Origin: G965197555 sp965197555
GTDB taxonomy: Bacteria > Chloroflexota > Dehalococcoidia > Lucifugimonadales > UBA3495
NCBI GenBank assembly: GCA_965197555.1
Contig: OZ240213.1
Span: 2,914,001 to 2,978,000, forward strand
DNA: 64,000 nucleotides
Reading direction: 5' to 3'
Shown: positions 24,957 to 34,324 of the stretch, piece after piece
How the letters are laid out: each line of letters opens with the position of its first letter
Numbering within the stretch: the stretch's first letter is position 1
Program-made: the position numbers and the translations under genes
Notes under the pieces: generated by a model
Databases searched by the model: none
What the model saw: only the letters and a program-made list of their open reading frames with translations
Told to the model about the DNA's origin: nothing

Positions 24957-25220
24957 CCGGCCTTACCGTCGTCCCGGCGAAGGCCGGGATCCAGGCATTC
25001 CCAAACATGGATATCCAGGCCACTCGATTATCTTACCGTCGTCCAGGCGAAGGCCGGAATCCAAGCATTCTCAAACATGGATATCCAGGGTCACTCGATT
25101 ATCTTACCGTCGTCCAGGCGAAGGCCGGGATCCAGGTATTCTCAAACATGGATATCCAGGGCCACTCGATTATCTTACCGTCTTCCCGGCGGAGGCCGGG
25201 ATCCAGGCATTCCCACGAAG
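24957..25220. repeat. Four tandem copies of a 71-bp hairpin repeat
   Basis: Units of 70-71 bp (anchors at 24964, 25034, 25105, 25176), each with the core taccgtcgtcc-ggcgaaggcc-gg-atcca and the link acatggatatccagg. The core is self-complementary (GGC-GAAG-GCC, followed by GGGATCC). The array lies just past the 3' end of the NHL gene. Confidence 0.85.
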
Positions 25221-25312
25221 GGGCGGCGTCCCGATGTGAGCCTTTCTAGATTCCGGCTTTCTCCGGAATGACCGGCGTTGCCAACGCATTCGGGAAAATC
25301 GAAAGGCCCTGC

Positions 25313-26344
25313 CTACAACCGCGGCCCCATAAATGTGGGAGATTGCTTCCGGTATACCTGAATCCGATTGCGAGGTCCTTCGCAGACGAAGACGTTGTTA
25401 TCGTCGTCTACCTCGACCCCGGTCGGAGCCCAGAAATCTTTCTCCCGATCCAAGCCCGGCGCTCGCTCTCGCTCTCCCCACATCTCCGGGTTCGCGTCCA
25501 GCTTGTCCTTGCCCCACTTGGAGACAGTTGCGTCGCCAGTCTTCAGGGTGACGAAGCCGCCGTCCCGGTCAAACACTTGAAGACGATTGTTCAACCAGTC
25601 TGCCACATAGATGATCCCGTCCGTGTCAACGGCCACATCGGTAGGACGATTGAACTCGCCCTCGCCCGAGCCGGAACTGCCGAACTTCATCAGGAACCGG
25701 CCATCAGCGGTGAACTTCTGAATGCGGTCGTTGCGCCAGTCAGCGACGTACACGTCCCCCTGCTTGTCGATTGCGATGCCCCAGGGCATATTGAACTGGC
25801 CGTCTCCGTCACCCAGGCCGCCCCATTGGGCCAAGAACTTGCCGTCGCGGGTAAACTTCTGGACCCGATGATTATCGCCGTCGACAACGTAAAGGTTGTC
25901 GTCTTTGTCGAAAGCCAGCCCGGCAGGCCGCTTTAGCTCGCCCTCACCGTCTCCGACGCGCTCCTCCCACTTGCCGACGTAGTCTCCGTCCCTGGTGAAG
26001 ATGGAGATACGGTTGAGCCATTCGTCGGACACGTAAACGTTCCCGTCGCTCGCGACAGCAACGCAGACGGGCCAGACCAGGGAGCCGTCCTCGAAATTGT
26101 ATTCGTGGGGCCCCTGCTGAGGGACGCCGCGGGCGAAGGCGTTGATGTATTCCTCGCCGACGGTACAGACCGTGATGCGCGTGCCCTCGGGCCGGTACTC
26201 CGCGGACCGGCACAGGACGTACATCAAATCATCGGCACCCCTGGCCATGTGGACCGGGTAAGTAAAGCCGGGCCCGAATTGCTCGCCGCGGCCTATTGTG
26301 TGGCTATATTGCAACTGTACGTGCGAAATCTGAGTGGTGGTCAT
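25313..26344 (-). CDS. NHL-repeat beta-propeller protein
   Basis: About 343 residues forming a six-bladed propeller. At least five NHL blades are visible, each with a D-x-x-G-N/D-x-Y-V-x-D block followed by N-R-I/V-Q-x-F (for example DKQGDVYVADWRNDRIQKF). No signal peptide from the chosen start at 26344 (GAGG upstream). Family members include peptidyl-amidating lyase and binding proteins; no catalytic claim can be made. Third gene of an operon behind DUF1800 and DUF1501 proteins (17-base gap). Confidence 0.85.
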   Translation of the reverse strand: MTTTQISHVQLQYSHTIGRGEQFGPGFTYPVHMARGADDLMYVLCRSAEYRPEGTRITVCTVGEEYINAFARGVPQQGPHEYNFEDGSLVWPVCVAVASDGNVYVSDEWLNRISIFTRDGDYVGKWEERVGDGEGELKRPAGLAFDKDDNLYVVDGDNHRVQKFTRDGKFLAQWGGLGDGDGQFNMPWGIAIDKQGDVYVADWRNDRIQKFTADGRFLMKFGSSGSGEGEFNRPTDVAVDTDGIIYVADWLNNRLQVFDRDGGFVTLKTGDATVSKWGKDKLDANPEMWGERERAPGLDREKDFWAPTGVEVDDDNNVFVCEGPRNRIQVYRKQSPTFMGPRL

Positions 26345-26361
26345 ATTTACCTCACAGGGCC

Positions 26362-27498
26362 TTACGAAATGAAGTCCATCTGCTCGAAGACGCCATTCAC
26401 TATGGGGTTGGCGTCCAGTCCCATCCACTTCTCCATCAGAGCGGAGTACAAGCCACGGAAGTCGTTGTTGAAGTGAAGGTCACCCTCCAGCAGCTTCTCG
26501 GGTTCTAGCGATGGATACTCGCCGTACAAGCCACCCTTGACCCGTTCACCAACCACGAAGGCCAAGCCGCCCGAACCATGGTCCGTACCGGACCCGTTGT
26601 CGTGGACCCTCCTGCCGAACTCGGTAAAGACCAACAGCACAACGTTGTCGCCAGCGTTGTGCTCCTTCAGGTCGTCATAGAAGTCTGCCACTGCGTTGGA
26701 GGTCTCGACCCACAGCCTAGTGTGGTTGGCCAGCTCTCCAGCATGGGTGTCGAAGCTATTGTAGGGAGCCGTGGTGTAGAGCACCCGGGTCCCCAGCTCC
26801 GCTAGATGCACCTGGGCGATGTTTCTCATGTACTGGGCAACAGTGTCGCCACCGTACTCTACAGTTGAGGAATATTTCTCCGGAGCTATGCTGAGGATGT
26901 CGGCGCCTTCCAAAGCATCCAGACCTGTTTGGGCTAGGTAGTCCAAGACAGGACCTTGGCCGATCATGGGAGTGTACACCCTGGAGAATACGTCAAGGGC
27001 CTTGGTCCGCTGTTCCTCGATCTCGATCCCGGTAAGCACACCGTAGGTCTCCAAGTTGCCCACCGAGGCCACCGGGACACCGGGTGCTACAAGAGACCTG
27101 GGAAGACCGCGGCCAAAGTTAACCCCGGTTAGGACGTTCTCCTTTCGTGGGTCGAGGTCTCGGACTGCGCGTCCGAGCCATCCCTCATCACCCACCTTGT
27201 CCGGCTCGCATGTATGCCAGATGTCCATGGACCGGAAGTGGGACCGGCTGGGGTTCGGGTAGCCGATGCCTTGTATTATGGCGACCTTACCCTCGTCGTA
27301 TAGCCGCTTGATCGGAGCCATGACCGGGTTAAACCCAAGGGACTCGTTCATCGGCAGGACTGTATCGGTCTCGATTCGTACATTGGGCCGGTTGTCCAGG
27401 TATAAGGGGTCGGCATAAGGGATTATGGTGTTCAGGGCGTCGTTGCCCCCTGACAACTGAAGGACCACCAGCACCGGGTCTTTCTTGGTGGACGTCAT
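26362..27498 (-). CDS. DUF1501 family protein
   Basis: 378 residues, alkaline-phosphatase-like fold family DUF1501. VVLQLSGGNDALN near the N-terminus, PNPSRSHFRSMDIWHT (about 82-97), FDTHAGELANH and VFTEFGRRVHDNGSGTDHG carry the His/Asp residues that bind metal in this superfamily. It usually pairs with a DUF1800 protein, as here (18-base gap). Unlike many homologues it has no Tat signal at the N-terminus. Function unproven; secretion of the pair is often assumed, but I see no export signal. Confidence 0.92.
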   Translation of the reverse strand: MTSTKKDPVLVVLQLSGGNDALNTIIPYADPLYLDNRPNVRIETDTVLPMNESLGFNPVMAPIKRLYDEGKVAIIQGIGYPNPSRSHFRSMDIWHTCEPDKVGDEGWLGRAVRDLDPRKENVLTGVNFGRGLPRSLVAPGVPVASVGNLETYGVLTGIEIEEQRTKALDVFSRVYTPMIGQGPVLDYLAQTGLDALEGADILSIAPEKYSSTVEYGGDTVAQYMRNIAQVHLAELGTRVLYTTAPYNSFDTHAGELANHTRLWVETSNAVADFYDDLKEHNAGDNVVLLVFTEFGRRVHDNGSGTDHGSGGLAFVVGERVKGGLYGEYPSLEPEKLLEGDLHFNNDFRGLYSALMEKWMGLDANPIVNGVFEQMDFIS

Positions 27499-27516
27499 AT
27501 CTTACCCCCTCGGTTC

Positions 27517-28923
27517 TTACGCAAATAGGTACTCGGTGGTAGCTACGATCGACTGGAGCATCTGGCCAACCCTCTGGCCAAACTCATCAGTGCCGGTCCG
27601 GAGCTCGCCTTCGTCGCGGGCTAGGGTGAGTAGCTCGTTGCGGGTCACTTCAGCCAACTCGTAAGCTCCCAACATCTCCAGGCAGCCGTCGACCAGCCGC
27701 TCCGGGGAGAGCGTAGCACCCTCCGAGCCCAACCGGTTGATGATGGCTTGGACGCCGCGATGACTCGTGTTACCCACGGCATCGGCGGTGAAATTGATGC
27801 GCTCGACCAGAGTTCCGCTGTCGATCCACTCCCTGCCCGTATGCCAGCCCTCAACCGTCGGAGGATTCAGAAGGTCCTGCCCCATGTACCGGATGGTCAG
27901 GGTCATTGCGTTCAAACCAGGTTTGGGCATATCGAAGTCCCCGACCAATCGCATCGTACCAACCACGGTCTCGGTGGGGCTCTTTATCTTAGTAAACCGG
28001 GCATTCTTGAAGAAGTCTGAGTTGAATAGGAGCCGCAGCATGGAGCGAATATCGTAGTTGGAGCGGAAATATTCATCCTCCAGCATTTTGATTGCGTCCG
28101 GGTCACCGGGGGCGGTATTTTGCCAAGCCGGGACCTGGGGCTCATCGGCGACGAAGAAATTGTACAGATGCCTGGCAATGAACCTGGCCGTGCCCGGCTG
28201 CCTGGCGATGATGTCGACGATGTCCTGGCCGTTCCATTTACCTGTCTCACCCAGGAAAGTCTTCTCGCCGTCATCGTGATCAAAGGGGTCGTATATGAAT
28301 TTGGCTTCGTATTTCCCGTAGGGGTATCTTGGTATGGAGTTGGTCACCGTCCAACCGGTGAAGGCGCGGGCGCACTCCTTGACATCCTCTTCTGAGTAGT
28401 TGGCCTGGCCGTCCATGCCGACACCCATGGAAAACAGTTCCAGCAGCTCCCGGCCCCAGTTCTCGTTGATCGCGTCCTTATGGCTCATACAGTTGTCCAA
28501 GTAGAACACCATGGCCGGGTCGGTGGAGAGGCCCAGCAACAGGTCGGCGAAATTGTCCATGCCCTGGGTTCGGAACATTTCGAACTCGATCTGCTGCTGT
28601 CTGGGGTACTCACACTTGGCGTGCCCGGTGCAGAAGATCTGGTGCCAAAAGAGGGTTATCTTTTCTTCCAGCGGGCGTTTGGTGTTGATCATCCGAAACG
28701 CCCACTCTTCCTGCTGTCCCTCTAGCCCAGCCTGAGAAACCCACTGGGGCTGGTACCGCATCAACACGTCGCGCTCTATGTCCGGCTGCGAGCTGGGGTT
28801 CAGCAACTCTTCCACTGTGGCTTCGTAACCCTGGGCCACCCGCGCCTCCAATTCCTCATACGTCGCTCCGAATCCGGCGCGGCGCATCAAGTGGGCCATT
28901 AATGCTATGTCTTTATCTGCCAT
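27517..28923 (-). CDS. DUF1800 family protein
   Basis: 468 residues, first gene of the DUF1800-DUF1501-NHL operon. Hallmarks: HLMRRAGFGAT at the N-terminus, an EKITLFWHQIF segment with FRTQGMDNFADLL, and ENWGRELLELFSMGVG with the GREL-E-x-F signature. ARAFTGW and ARHLYNFF follow. ATG 28923 is preferred to the TTG two codons earlier because of the GGGGGA RBS. No signal peptide. The family is helical and of unknown function, widespread beside DUF1501. Confidence 0.93.
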   Translation of the reverse strand: MADKDIALMAHLMRRAGFGATYEELEARVAQGYEATVEELLNPSSQPDIERDVLMRYQPQWVSQAGLEGQQEEWAFRMINTKRPLEEKITLFWHQIFCTGHAKCEYPRQQQIEFEMFRTQGMDNFADLLLGLSTDPAMVFYLDNCMSHKDAINENWGRELLELFSMGVGMDGQANYSEEDVKECARAFTGWTVTNSIPRYPYGKYEAKFIYDPFDHDDGEKTFLGETGKWNGQDIVDIIARQPGTARFIARHLYNFFVADEPQVPAWQNTAPGDPDAIKMLEDEYFRSNYDIRSMLRLLFNSDFFKNARFTKIKSPTETVVGTMRLVGDFDMPKPGLNAMTLTIRYMGQDLLNPPTVEGWHTGREWIDSGTLVERINFTADAVGNTSHRGVQAIINRLGSEGATLSPERLVDGCLEMLGAYELAEVTRNELLTLARDEGELRTGTDEFGQRVGQMLQSIVATTEYLFA

Positions 28924-29398
28924 GCTCAATTCCCCCTTTTTGTATCTCTAGGGTTATCTATTGGCCAAACCCCTGTTATTACGGTTTCTGATCGTGTCCC
29001 TTACGGCTGAGGTGTTATATGCTAATGTCTCGACGCGCAACGTCACATTCGCAAGGGACCAACGCCTCGACTCTTGCGAGTGACAATTAACACCGTATTC
29101 CGAAGTATGGCTGCCGTCAAGATTGTTAATTGCTTCACAACCTTATGTTATGAGACCCCGTTGGGGTCTCGCCGTCCTGTATTGACTTCAGACATTATTA
29201 AGACTGATTCTTACGCCATTGACCAGAAGAGGCGGACCAAATAGAGGTCCGGGGCGCTATCGAATACTTAGTAATTCGGCTCAAGTGGTTGGGCCCCGAA
29301 AGGCTTCAGCCCGTTAGAGGGCATGTTCTTGCCAGACCCTTCATTCCCCCGGCTCCGCGCCAACGCAAGGCATCCCGCCGTGACGCGATAAACGCAGG
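28924..29398. other. Intergenic with a perfect short hairpin
   Basis: No gene except the possible first codons of the broken ATPase. The hairpin GAGACCCC/GGGGTCTC with GTT loop (29152-29170) lacks a T run. It is upstream of the operon on the minus strand. Confidence 0.5.
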
Positions 29399-31743
29399 TT
29401 CAGAAGCCCTCTGGTCTTAGTGCTAATGGCCGCCGCTGTGGTCCTGGTAGTGGTCGCGGAGATAGCGGACGAGCCCGATCAACTGATAGACGCGGGACTC
29501 ATCGGGCTCATCGTGCTGCTTAATGCGAGCTTGGGTTTCACTCAGAACTACCGGGGAATCGAGTCTCTGACGCGGTTGTCTGCCCCTGCTGCTACGGCGC
29601 TGCGGGACGGGGTTCCCGAGCAGATTAACTCGAATATGTTGGTCCCGGGCGGGCGACCTCGTGCTCTTGGAGGAGGGCGATCGCGTCCCAGCCGATGGGA
29701 GGCTCATCACCAGCGTTGAATTCCGGATCGATGAGTCGGCGCTCACCGGCGAGTGTGTTGCTGTCCTGAAGGACACGACCCCGGTGCCGGAGGATGCTAC
29801 CCTGGCCGACAGTCTGTCCATGGCTTACAGCGGCACGGTGGCATTGCGCGGCCGGGGCAGGCTGCTGGTAACCTCCACCGGGATGCAGACCGAGGTCGGG
29901 CGCATCGCGACAGAAGTACAGAGGCCGGGGGAAGAGACGACCGTATTTCAGCGCGACGCCAAGCGCCCGACCTCGCGCATTGGTTGGGCGGTTGCAGTAC
30001 TCATTGGTATCGTAGCGGCACTGCTCACCGGAGATCTCAGCTTGCTGGAAACCTTCATCACGGCGGTTGCCCTCGCAGTCGCTGCTGTACCTGAGGGCCT
30101 GCCCGTCGTCTTGACCCTCGCCCTTGCCTTCGGCACGCGGCGCATGGTGGACCACCAAGGCCCTGGTACGCTCCCTGCCGGTTGTAGAGATCGTTGGCGC
30201 GGCGGAGGTCATATTCACCGATAAGACGGGTACCGTCACAGAAGGACGTATGACGGTCCGGCAAGTGTCGACTCTTTCGGAGGAAGTTGACGCTCAAGAC
30301 GTAATGCTGGGTCAGCAGGTAGAGCCGCTCCGGAATGCGCTGCTAACCGCTGCTCTATGCAATAACGCGCATCATCACCCGGAGTATGGGTAAGTGGAGG
30401 ACCCGACGAGTATAGCCTTGCTCGAGTTCGCGGAGCGGGCCCACGCTCCGCTCGACTATTACGAGCGGGCCAGCCGAGCTGCCCTTCACATCCGGGCGGC
30501 GGATGTTGTCGGTGGCTGTCCGCCAGCCGGGCGGCACGGAAGGTCTGCTACTCACCAAGGGCGCACCGGAAGCAGTGCTCCCCCTATGCGCCAGTGTTGG
30601 CACCCCGGCCGGCGCTGGCCTACAAGCAGCAGCCAGCCGATGCGCCTGCTATTGAGGAGGTGTTGAACTTCGCTGCCTTGGTGGCGATGAGCGACCCGCC
30701 TCGGCGGGAAGCCGCCGAGGCCATCGAGGCGGCCCAGCGCGCCGGCATACGCGTGGTAATGATCACCGGAGATAACAGCCGCACAGCCGCTGCCATCGGT
30801 AGAGAGGTCGGGCTGGAAGGGGAGACCGTCGAAGCCCGGGACCTTGATGGGTTAGACCAAGAGGGACTCCGGCAAGCGGTAAACCTAACAAGCATCTTTG
30901 CCCGGGCCGAACCCCGTCACAAGTTACGATCCTTCAGGCCCCCAAGGAAGACCACGAGGTCGTGGTGATGACGGGCGACGGGGTGAACGACGCTCCGGCC
31001 TTGCGCAATGTGGATGTGGGGATCGCGATGGGCATCAAGGGCACGGATGTCGCTCGGGATACCTCCGATATGGTTTTCCTCGACGACAACTTCGCGACCA
31101 TCGTCTCGGCTGTCGAAGAGGGCCGACGTATCTTCCGCAATATCAAGAAGTTCGTGAACTATATGCTCACGGGTAACCTCGCTGAGGTACTCGTGATCCT
31201 GGCGGCGACGGCGTTTGGCTACCTGCCGATCACGGTCGTGCAGATTCTCTGGATCAACCTGGTGACCGACTCTGGGCCGGCAGTCGCGCTGGCATTGGAC
31301 CCGTCGCCCCGGGAGGCGATGCGAGAGCCACCCCGCCACGGCGCGGTGCTCGGGCGTGCCATGGCTTCTCTCGTTGGGAGCATTGGCGTAATCAAGGCTC
31401 TTATATGACTCGGCACGTTCTTCATCAGCCTTCAACTGTGGGACCTCGAAACAGCGCCAACGATGACCTTCACGGGATTCGTCGTTCAGGAATATCTTCG
31501 CCTGCTGGTCATACGGGTTCAAGAGAGGATGCCTCTTCTCACGGACAAGTGGCTGTGGGCGGCAGTGAGCGTGAGCCTACTCCTGCAGGTGGTGATCGTA
31601 TACACCCGTTCGGAAGCGCTGCGTTTGGCACAGTGGCGCTGGGCTTGGAGCAGTGGGGCATCCTCCTGGTGGGTCTAGCGGTGGGCTTCGTCGCTGCCAT
31701 CCTCGTCGGGAAGTTGGTCGTGCGGGAATTCGGCCCGCTCTAG
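29399..31743 (+). pseudogene. P-type cation-transporting ATPase, heavily frameshifted
   Basis: Relic of a P2-type (calcium/cation) ATPase spread over all three frames. In order: FRSPLVLVLMAAA (membrane segment), the actuator motif DESALTGE, VPEGLPVVLTLALAFGTRRM (M4), the phosphorylation site DKTGT (about 30222), KGAPEAVLPLC, TGDNSRTAA, TGDGVNDAPAL (about 30970-31005), then NYMLTGNLAEVL and ILWINLVTD. Part of the N-domain is missing, several frameshifts occur, and stops lie at about 30392 and 31408. The very N-terminus is absent or unreadable. No function can be expected. Confidence 0.9.
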
Positions 31744-31825
31744 CCGGATTTCCCCGCACCAGCGGTCTGAATCATTCATTACGTCTCATCTAACACGGTG
31801 GGATAGAATGTACATGAGTCAATAA

Positions 31826-32884
31826 GTGCGGACCAAAGAGGTGAAGAAATTGGTTGATACAGAGCAAGATTGGGAGTTTGGACTACGGACTCAAGGCCAC
31901 GGAGCCGACGGTCAGCATGCCGGCCCGGTGGTGCTCGGCGAGAACGGCTTCAATTACAGGGTGTCGGGTGATAACTGGGGCAAGCTCCCCGAGGGCGTGG
32001 TCTACAGAGAGGGCACGGCGGTTGATGTAGACTCAAAGGACCAAGTCTATGTTTTCAACCGTGGGACCATCCCAATGATCGTCTTGGATACCGATGGTAA
32101 CGTCCTGCGGACTTGGGGCGCAGGGGTGTTTGCCAACCCACATGGTGTGACCATCGCGCCCGACGACACTGTTTTCTGCGTCGACAACGGCGATAGTACG
32201 GTCAGGCAATTTACGCCCACGGGCGAGCTGCTTATGACCTTGGGCACTCCACATAAGCCAACCCCCAAGATGAGTGGCGAGCCGTTCTCCGTTCCCGCCC
32301 ACGTCGCTTTCGACAAGCGCACCGGAGATTTTTACGTAGCCGACGGCTATTCCAACGCCAGGGTCCACAAATACTCGCTGGACGGGAAGCTCCTTTTCTC
32401 CTGGGGCGAATCCGGCACGGGCGACGGACAATTTAACATTGTTCACAACGTCGTGGTCGGCAAAGACGGCTGGGTTTACGTCGCTGATCGTGAAAATCAT
32501 CGTGTGCAGGTATTCAGCTCGGACGGCAAATACGAGACCCAGTGGGGCAACCTTTCTCGGGCTGCTGCGATCTGCATCGACGACCGCGCCGGTGAAGAAC
32601 TGCTCTATGTCGGCGAGTATTTCTGCGGGATCGCTACCAACGACATCGGCACCGATCTTGGCCCCCGCGTAACCGTGATGAACACCAAGGGCAAAGTATT
32701 AGCCAGAGTTGGGCGAGAGAGCTACGGAGACCAATCGGGACGGTTCTATTCCCCTCATGGGATAGCTGTGGACTCTAAAGGAGACGTCTACGTGGCTGAG
32801 GTCGCCTGGACTGACTACGGCCGACACATGGACCCGCCACGGGAACTGCGTTCAATGCAAAAGCTGGTAAGGGTCTTGGACTAA
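31826..32884 (+). CDS. NHL-repeat protein, amidating-lyase-like
   Basis: 352 residues of NHL beta-propeller. Blades such as DSKDQVYVFNRG, DRENHRVQVF and a closing GIAVDSKGDVYVAEVAWTDYG resemble peptidyl-alpha-hydroxyglycine alpha-amidating-lyase-like proteins common in this lineage. The catalytic Tyr/Arg and zinc-binding His of the true lyase are not securely identifiable, so the activity is uncertain. No signal peptide. GTG 31826 is the longest start; a TTG at 31850 has a better-placed AAAGAGG and may be the true one. Not an immediate duplicate of the gene at 25313. Confidence 0.8.
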   Translation: MRTKEVKKLVDTEQDWEFGLRTQGHGADGQHAGPVVLGENGFNYRVSGDNWGKLPEGVVYREGTAVDVDSKDQVYVFNRGTIPMIVLDTDGNVLRTWGAGVFANPHGVTIAPDDTVFCVDNGDSTVRQFTPTGELLMTLGTPHKPTPKMSGEPFSVPAHVAFDKRTGDFYVADGYSNARVHKYSLDGKLLFSWGESGTGDGQFNIVHNVVVGKDGWVYVADRENHRVQVFSSDGKYETQWGNLSRAAAICIDDRAGEELLYVGEYFCGIATNDIGTDLGPRVTVMNTKGKVLARVGRESYGDQSGRFYSPHGIAVDSKGDVYVAEVAWTDYGRHMDPPRELRSMQKLVRVLD

Positions 32885-32962
32885 AGCTTTCGGACCGCGC
32901 CTACGCTAGGCGCTGCTCACGACCCAGGTAGTCTGTTCAGGGAGACGCCGAACCCACCGGGG

Positions 32963-32968
32963 TATAAT
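32963..32968 (+). promoter_or_regulatory. -10 box before the CMD-like gene
   Basis: Perfect TATAAT 52 bases before the start at 33020; no clear -35. A 7-bp hairpin GCGCCTA/TAGGCGC (32897-32913) just upstream separates it from the NHL gene. Confidence 0.45.
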
Positions 32969-33019
32969 AGCAACCGGCTATAGGGATGTATTTATTCGAC
33001 TGAAGCCAGGGGGTGCAAC

Positions 33020-33577
33020 ATGGCGCGGCTACCAACATTGACCCGAGACCAAGCTCAGGAGGAGTTTCGAGAAGCATTCGATCACGAGACCGCCGCCACG
33101 GGCGGGGTCGTGGAGTCGGGACCGGGCTCGGTAATGATCTACAGTCCCGAGATGCGTCGACGGGCCAACCACTTCGTTAGCTATTTTCGAGAGGTGACCG
33201 ACCTACCCCACAAGCTCCAAGAGTTAGCGATGTTGCTCACCGCGCGCCATCTAGACTGCCAATACATCTGGTACGCTCACGCCACCGGTGGACGGCAGCA
33301 GGGGCTAGGCGATGAGTTGGTTGATGCGCTGAGGGACCGGACTCCGCTCCCGGAGATGCCTCCCGATGAAGCCGCCTTGGTGGCTTATGCCACCGAGATG
33401 TTTAACCACCACCGGGTTAGCGACGCCACTTTCCAGACGGCGCTGAAGGAGTTCGGCCCCCGATGGCTGACCGAGCTGTCGACCATGATGGGATACTATA
33501 CTCTGCTAGCCTATAACGCTAACTCCTTTGAAATTGATCTTCCCGAAGGCGGGCCGGAGCCTGTCCTTCCTGTGTAG
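33020..33577 (+). CDS. Carboxymuconolactone decarboxylase family protein
   Basis: 185 residues of the AhpD/CMD helical fold. LQELAMLLTARHLDCQYIW then YAHA at about 71-93 is the family core, with a single Cys and downstream His in place of the AhpD CxxC. That argues against peroxidase activity of the AhpD type and for a decarboxylase-like or unknown role. A close paralogue lies at 63406 on the minus strand and shares the ends MARLP and EPVLPV. Start ATG 33020. The two copies have most likely parted by duplication within the genome. Confidence 0.85.
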   Translation: MARLPTLTRDQAQEEFREAFDHETAATGGVVESGPGSVMIYSPEMRRRANHFVSYFREVTDLPHKLQELAMLLTARHLDCQYIWYAHATGGRQQGLGDELVDALRDRTPLPEMPPDEAALVAYATEMFNHHRVSDATFQTALKEFGPRWLTELSTMMGYYTLLAYNANSFEIDLPEGGPEPVLPV

Positions 33578-33646
33578 AGGTTGTGGCACCTAATTCCCCA
33601 TCAGAGAGCACTCGGATTTAAGAGACCAAGAAAGTCGCGACCGGTA

Positions 33647-34324
33647 ATGCAACGCTCTGGTAAGACCCCACACCTACTTGCCGTAGCTATCACGCTGTTT
33701 GTCCTGATGGGGGCCTGTTCCGGCGACGCGCCTACAGATGCGCCGCTGGCTACCTCGGCACCCACGGCTGAGGGAACCGGGCAAGTCGTCCCGGTCAGCC
33801 ACGCCGAGCCGTCCATCAAAGAACTGGAGTCGAACCAGCGCACCTTGTTCGTGTCGGTCGGTGCCGACATCACATGGACTAACGACGACGGGGTCACTCA
33901 CACCGTTACCAGCAACCAAGGTTGGTTCAACCAACAGGTGGAGCCGGGAGGAACTTTTTCGTGGCAGCCTACCCGTACCGGCGTTTATCGCTACCACTGC
34001 GAAATCCACGACAACATCCAAGGGACGATCGTCGTTTCCCCAGGTGGTGCAGTCGCTCCGGTCTACTATCAGGGAAGGTCGATTCCCCAGTATTTTTCCG
34101 ATAGCTGTGGCGGATGTCATGGGCCTAACCGCGAGGGCGGCACCGGCCCGGCCCTGATTCCTGGCCGCCTCACCGCAGATGACGACTTTTACTTCGACGC
34201 CATCAAAGAGGGACGTCCCGGGACAGTCATGCCCGCCTGGGGCAAGCTGGGCCTCAGCGACGAAGAGGTCTGGGGACTGGTGGGCTTCATGCGGAGCAAA
34301 CCTGAGGCGTCGACGCTTGAGTGA
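33647..34324 (+). CDS. Cupredoxin plus cytochrome c lipoprotein, N-terminal part of a cd1-type protein
   Basis: 225 residues. The signal peptide has lipobox LMGAC (Cys near 24). A cupredoxin domain (about 60-145) follows with copper ligands THT, YHCEIH and, where a Met is usual, HDNIQG, so the axial ligand may be Gln as in stellacyanins. Then comes a cytochrome c domain with heme motif CGGCH and distal Met in GTVMPAWG. The TGA at 34322 sits where the continuing family sequence has a conserved Trp, and the same frame goes on into a cytochrome d1 domain. Extracytoplasmic electron carrier if made as a separate protein. Confidence 0.75.
   Translation: MQRSGKTPHLLAVAITLFVLMGACSGDAPTDAPLATSAPTAEGTGQVVPVSHAEPSIKELESNQRTLFVSVGADITWTNDDGVTHTVTSNQGWFNQQVEPGGTFSWQPTRTGVYRYHCEIHDNIQGTIVVSPGGAVAPVYYQGRSIPQYFSDSCGGCHGPNREGGTGPALIPGRLTADDDFYFDAIKEGRPGTVMPAWGKLGLSDEEVWGLVGFMRSKPEASTLE

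Noticed and set aside
24957..25220. CRISPR array
   Set aside because: Repeats are 71 bp with no unique spacers and no cas genes nearby.
25313..25936. Long plus-strand frame opposite the NHL gene
   Set aside because: Shadow of the minus-strand NHL repeats, without an RBS.
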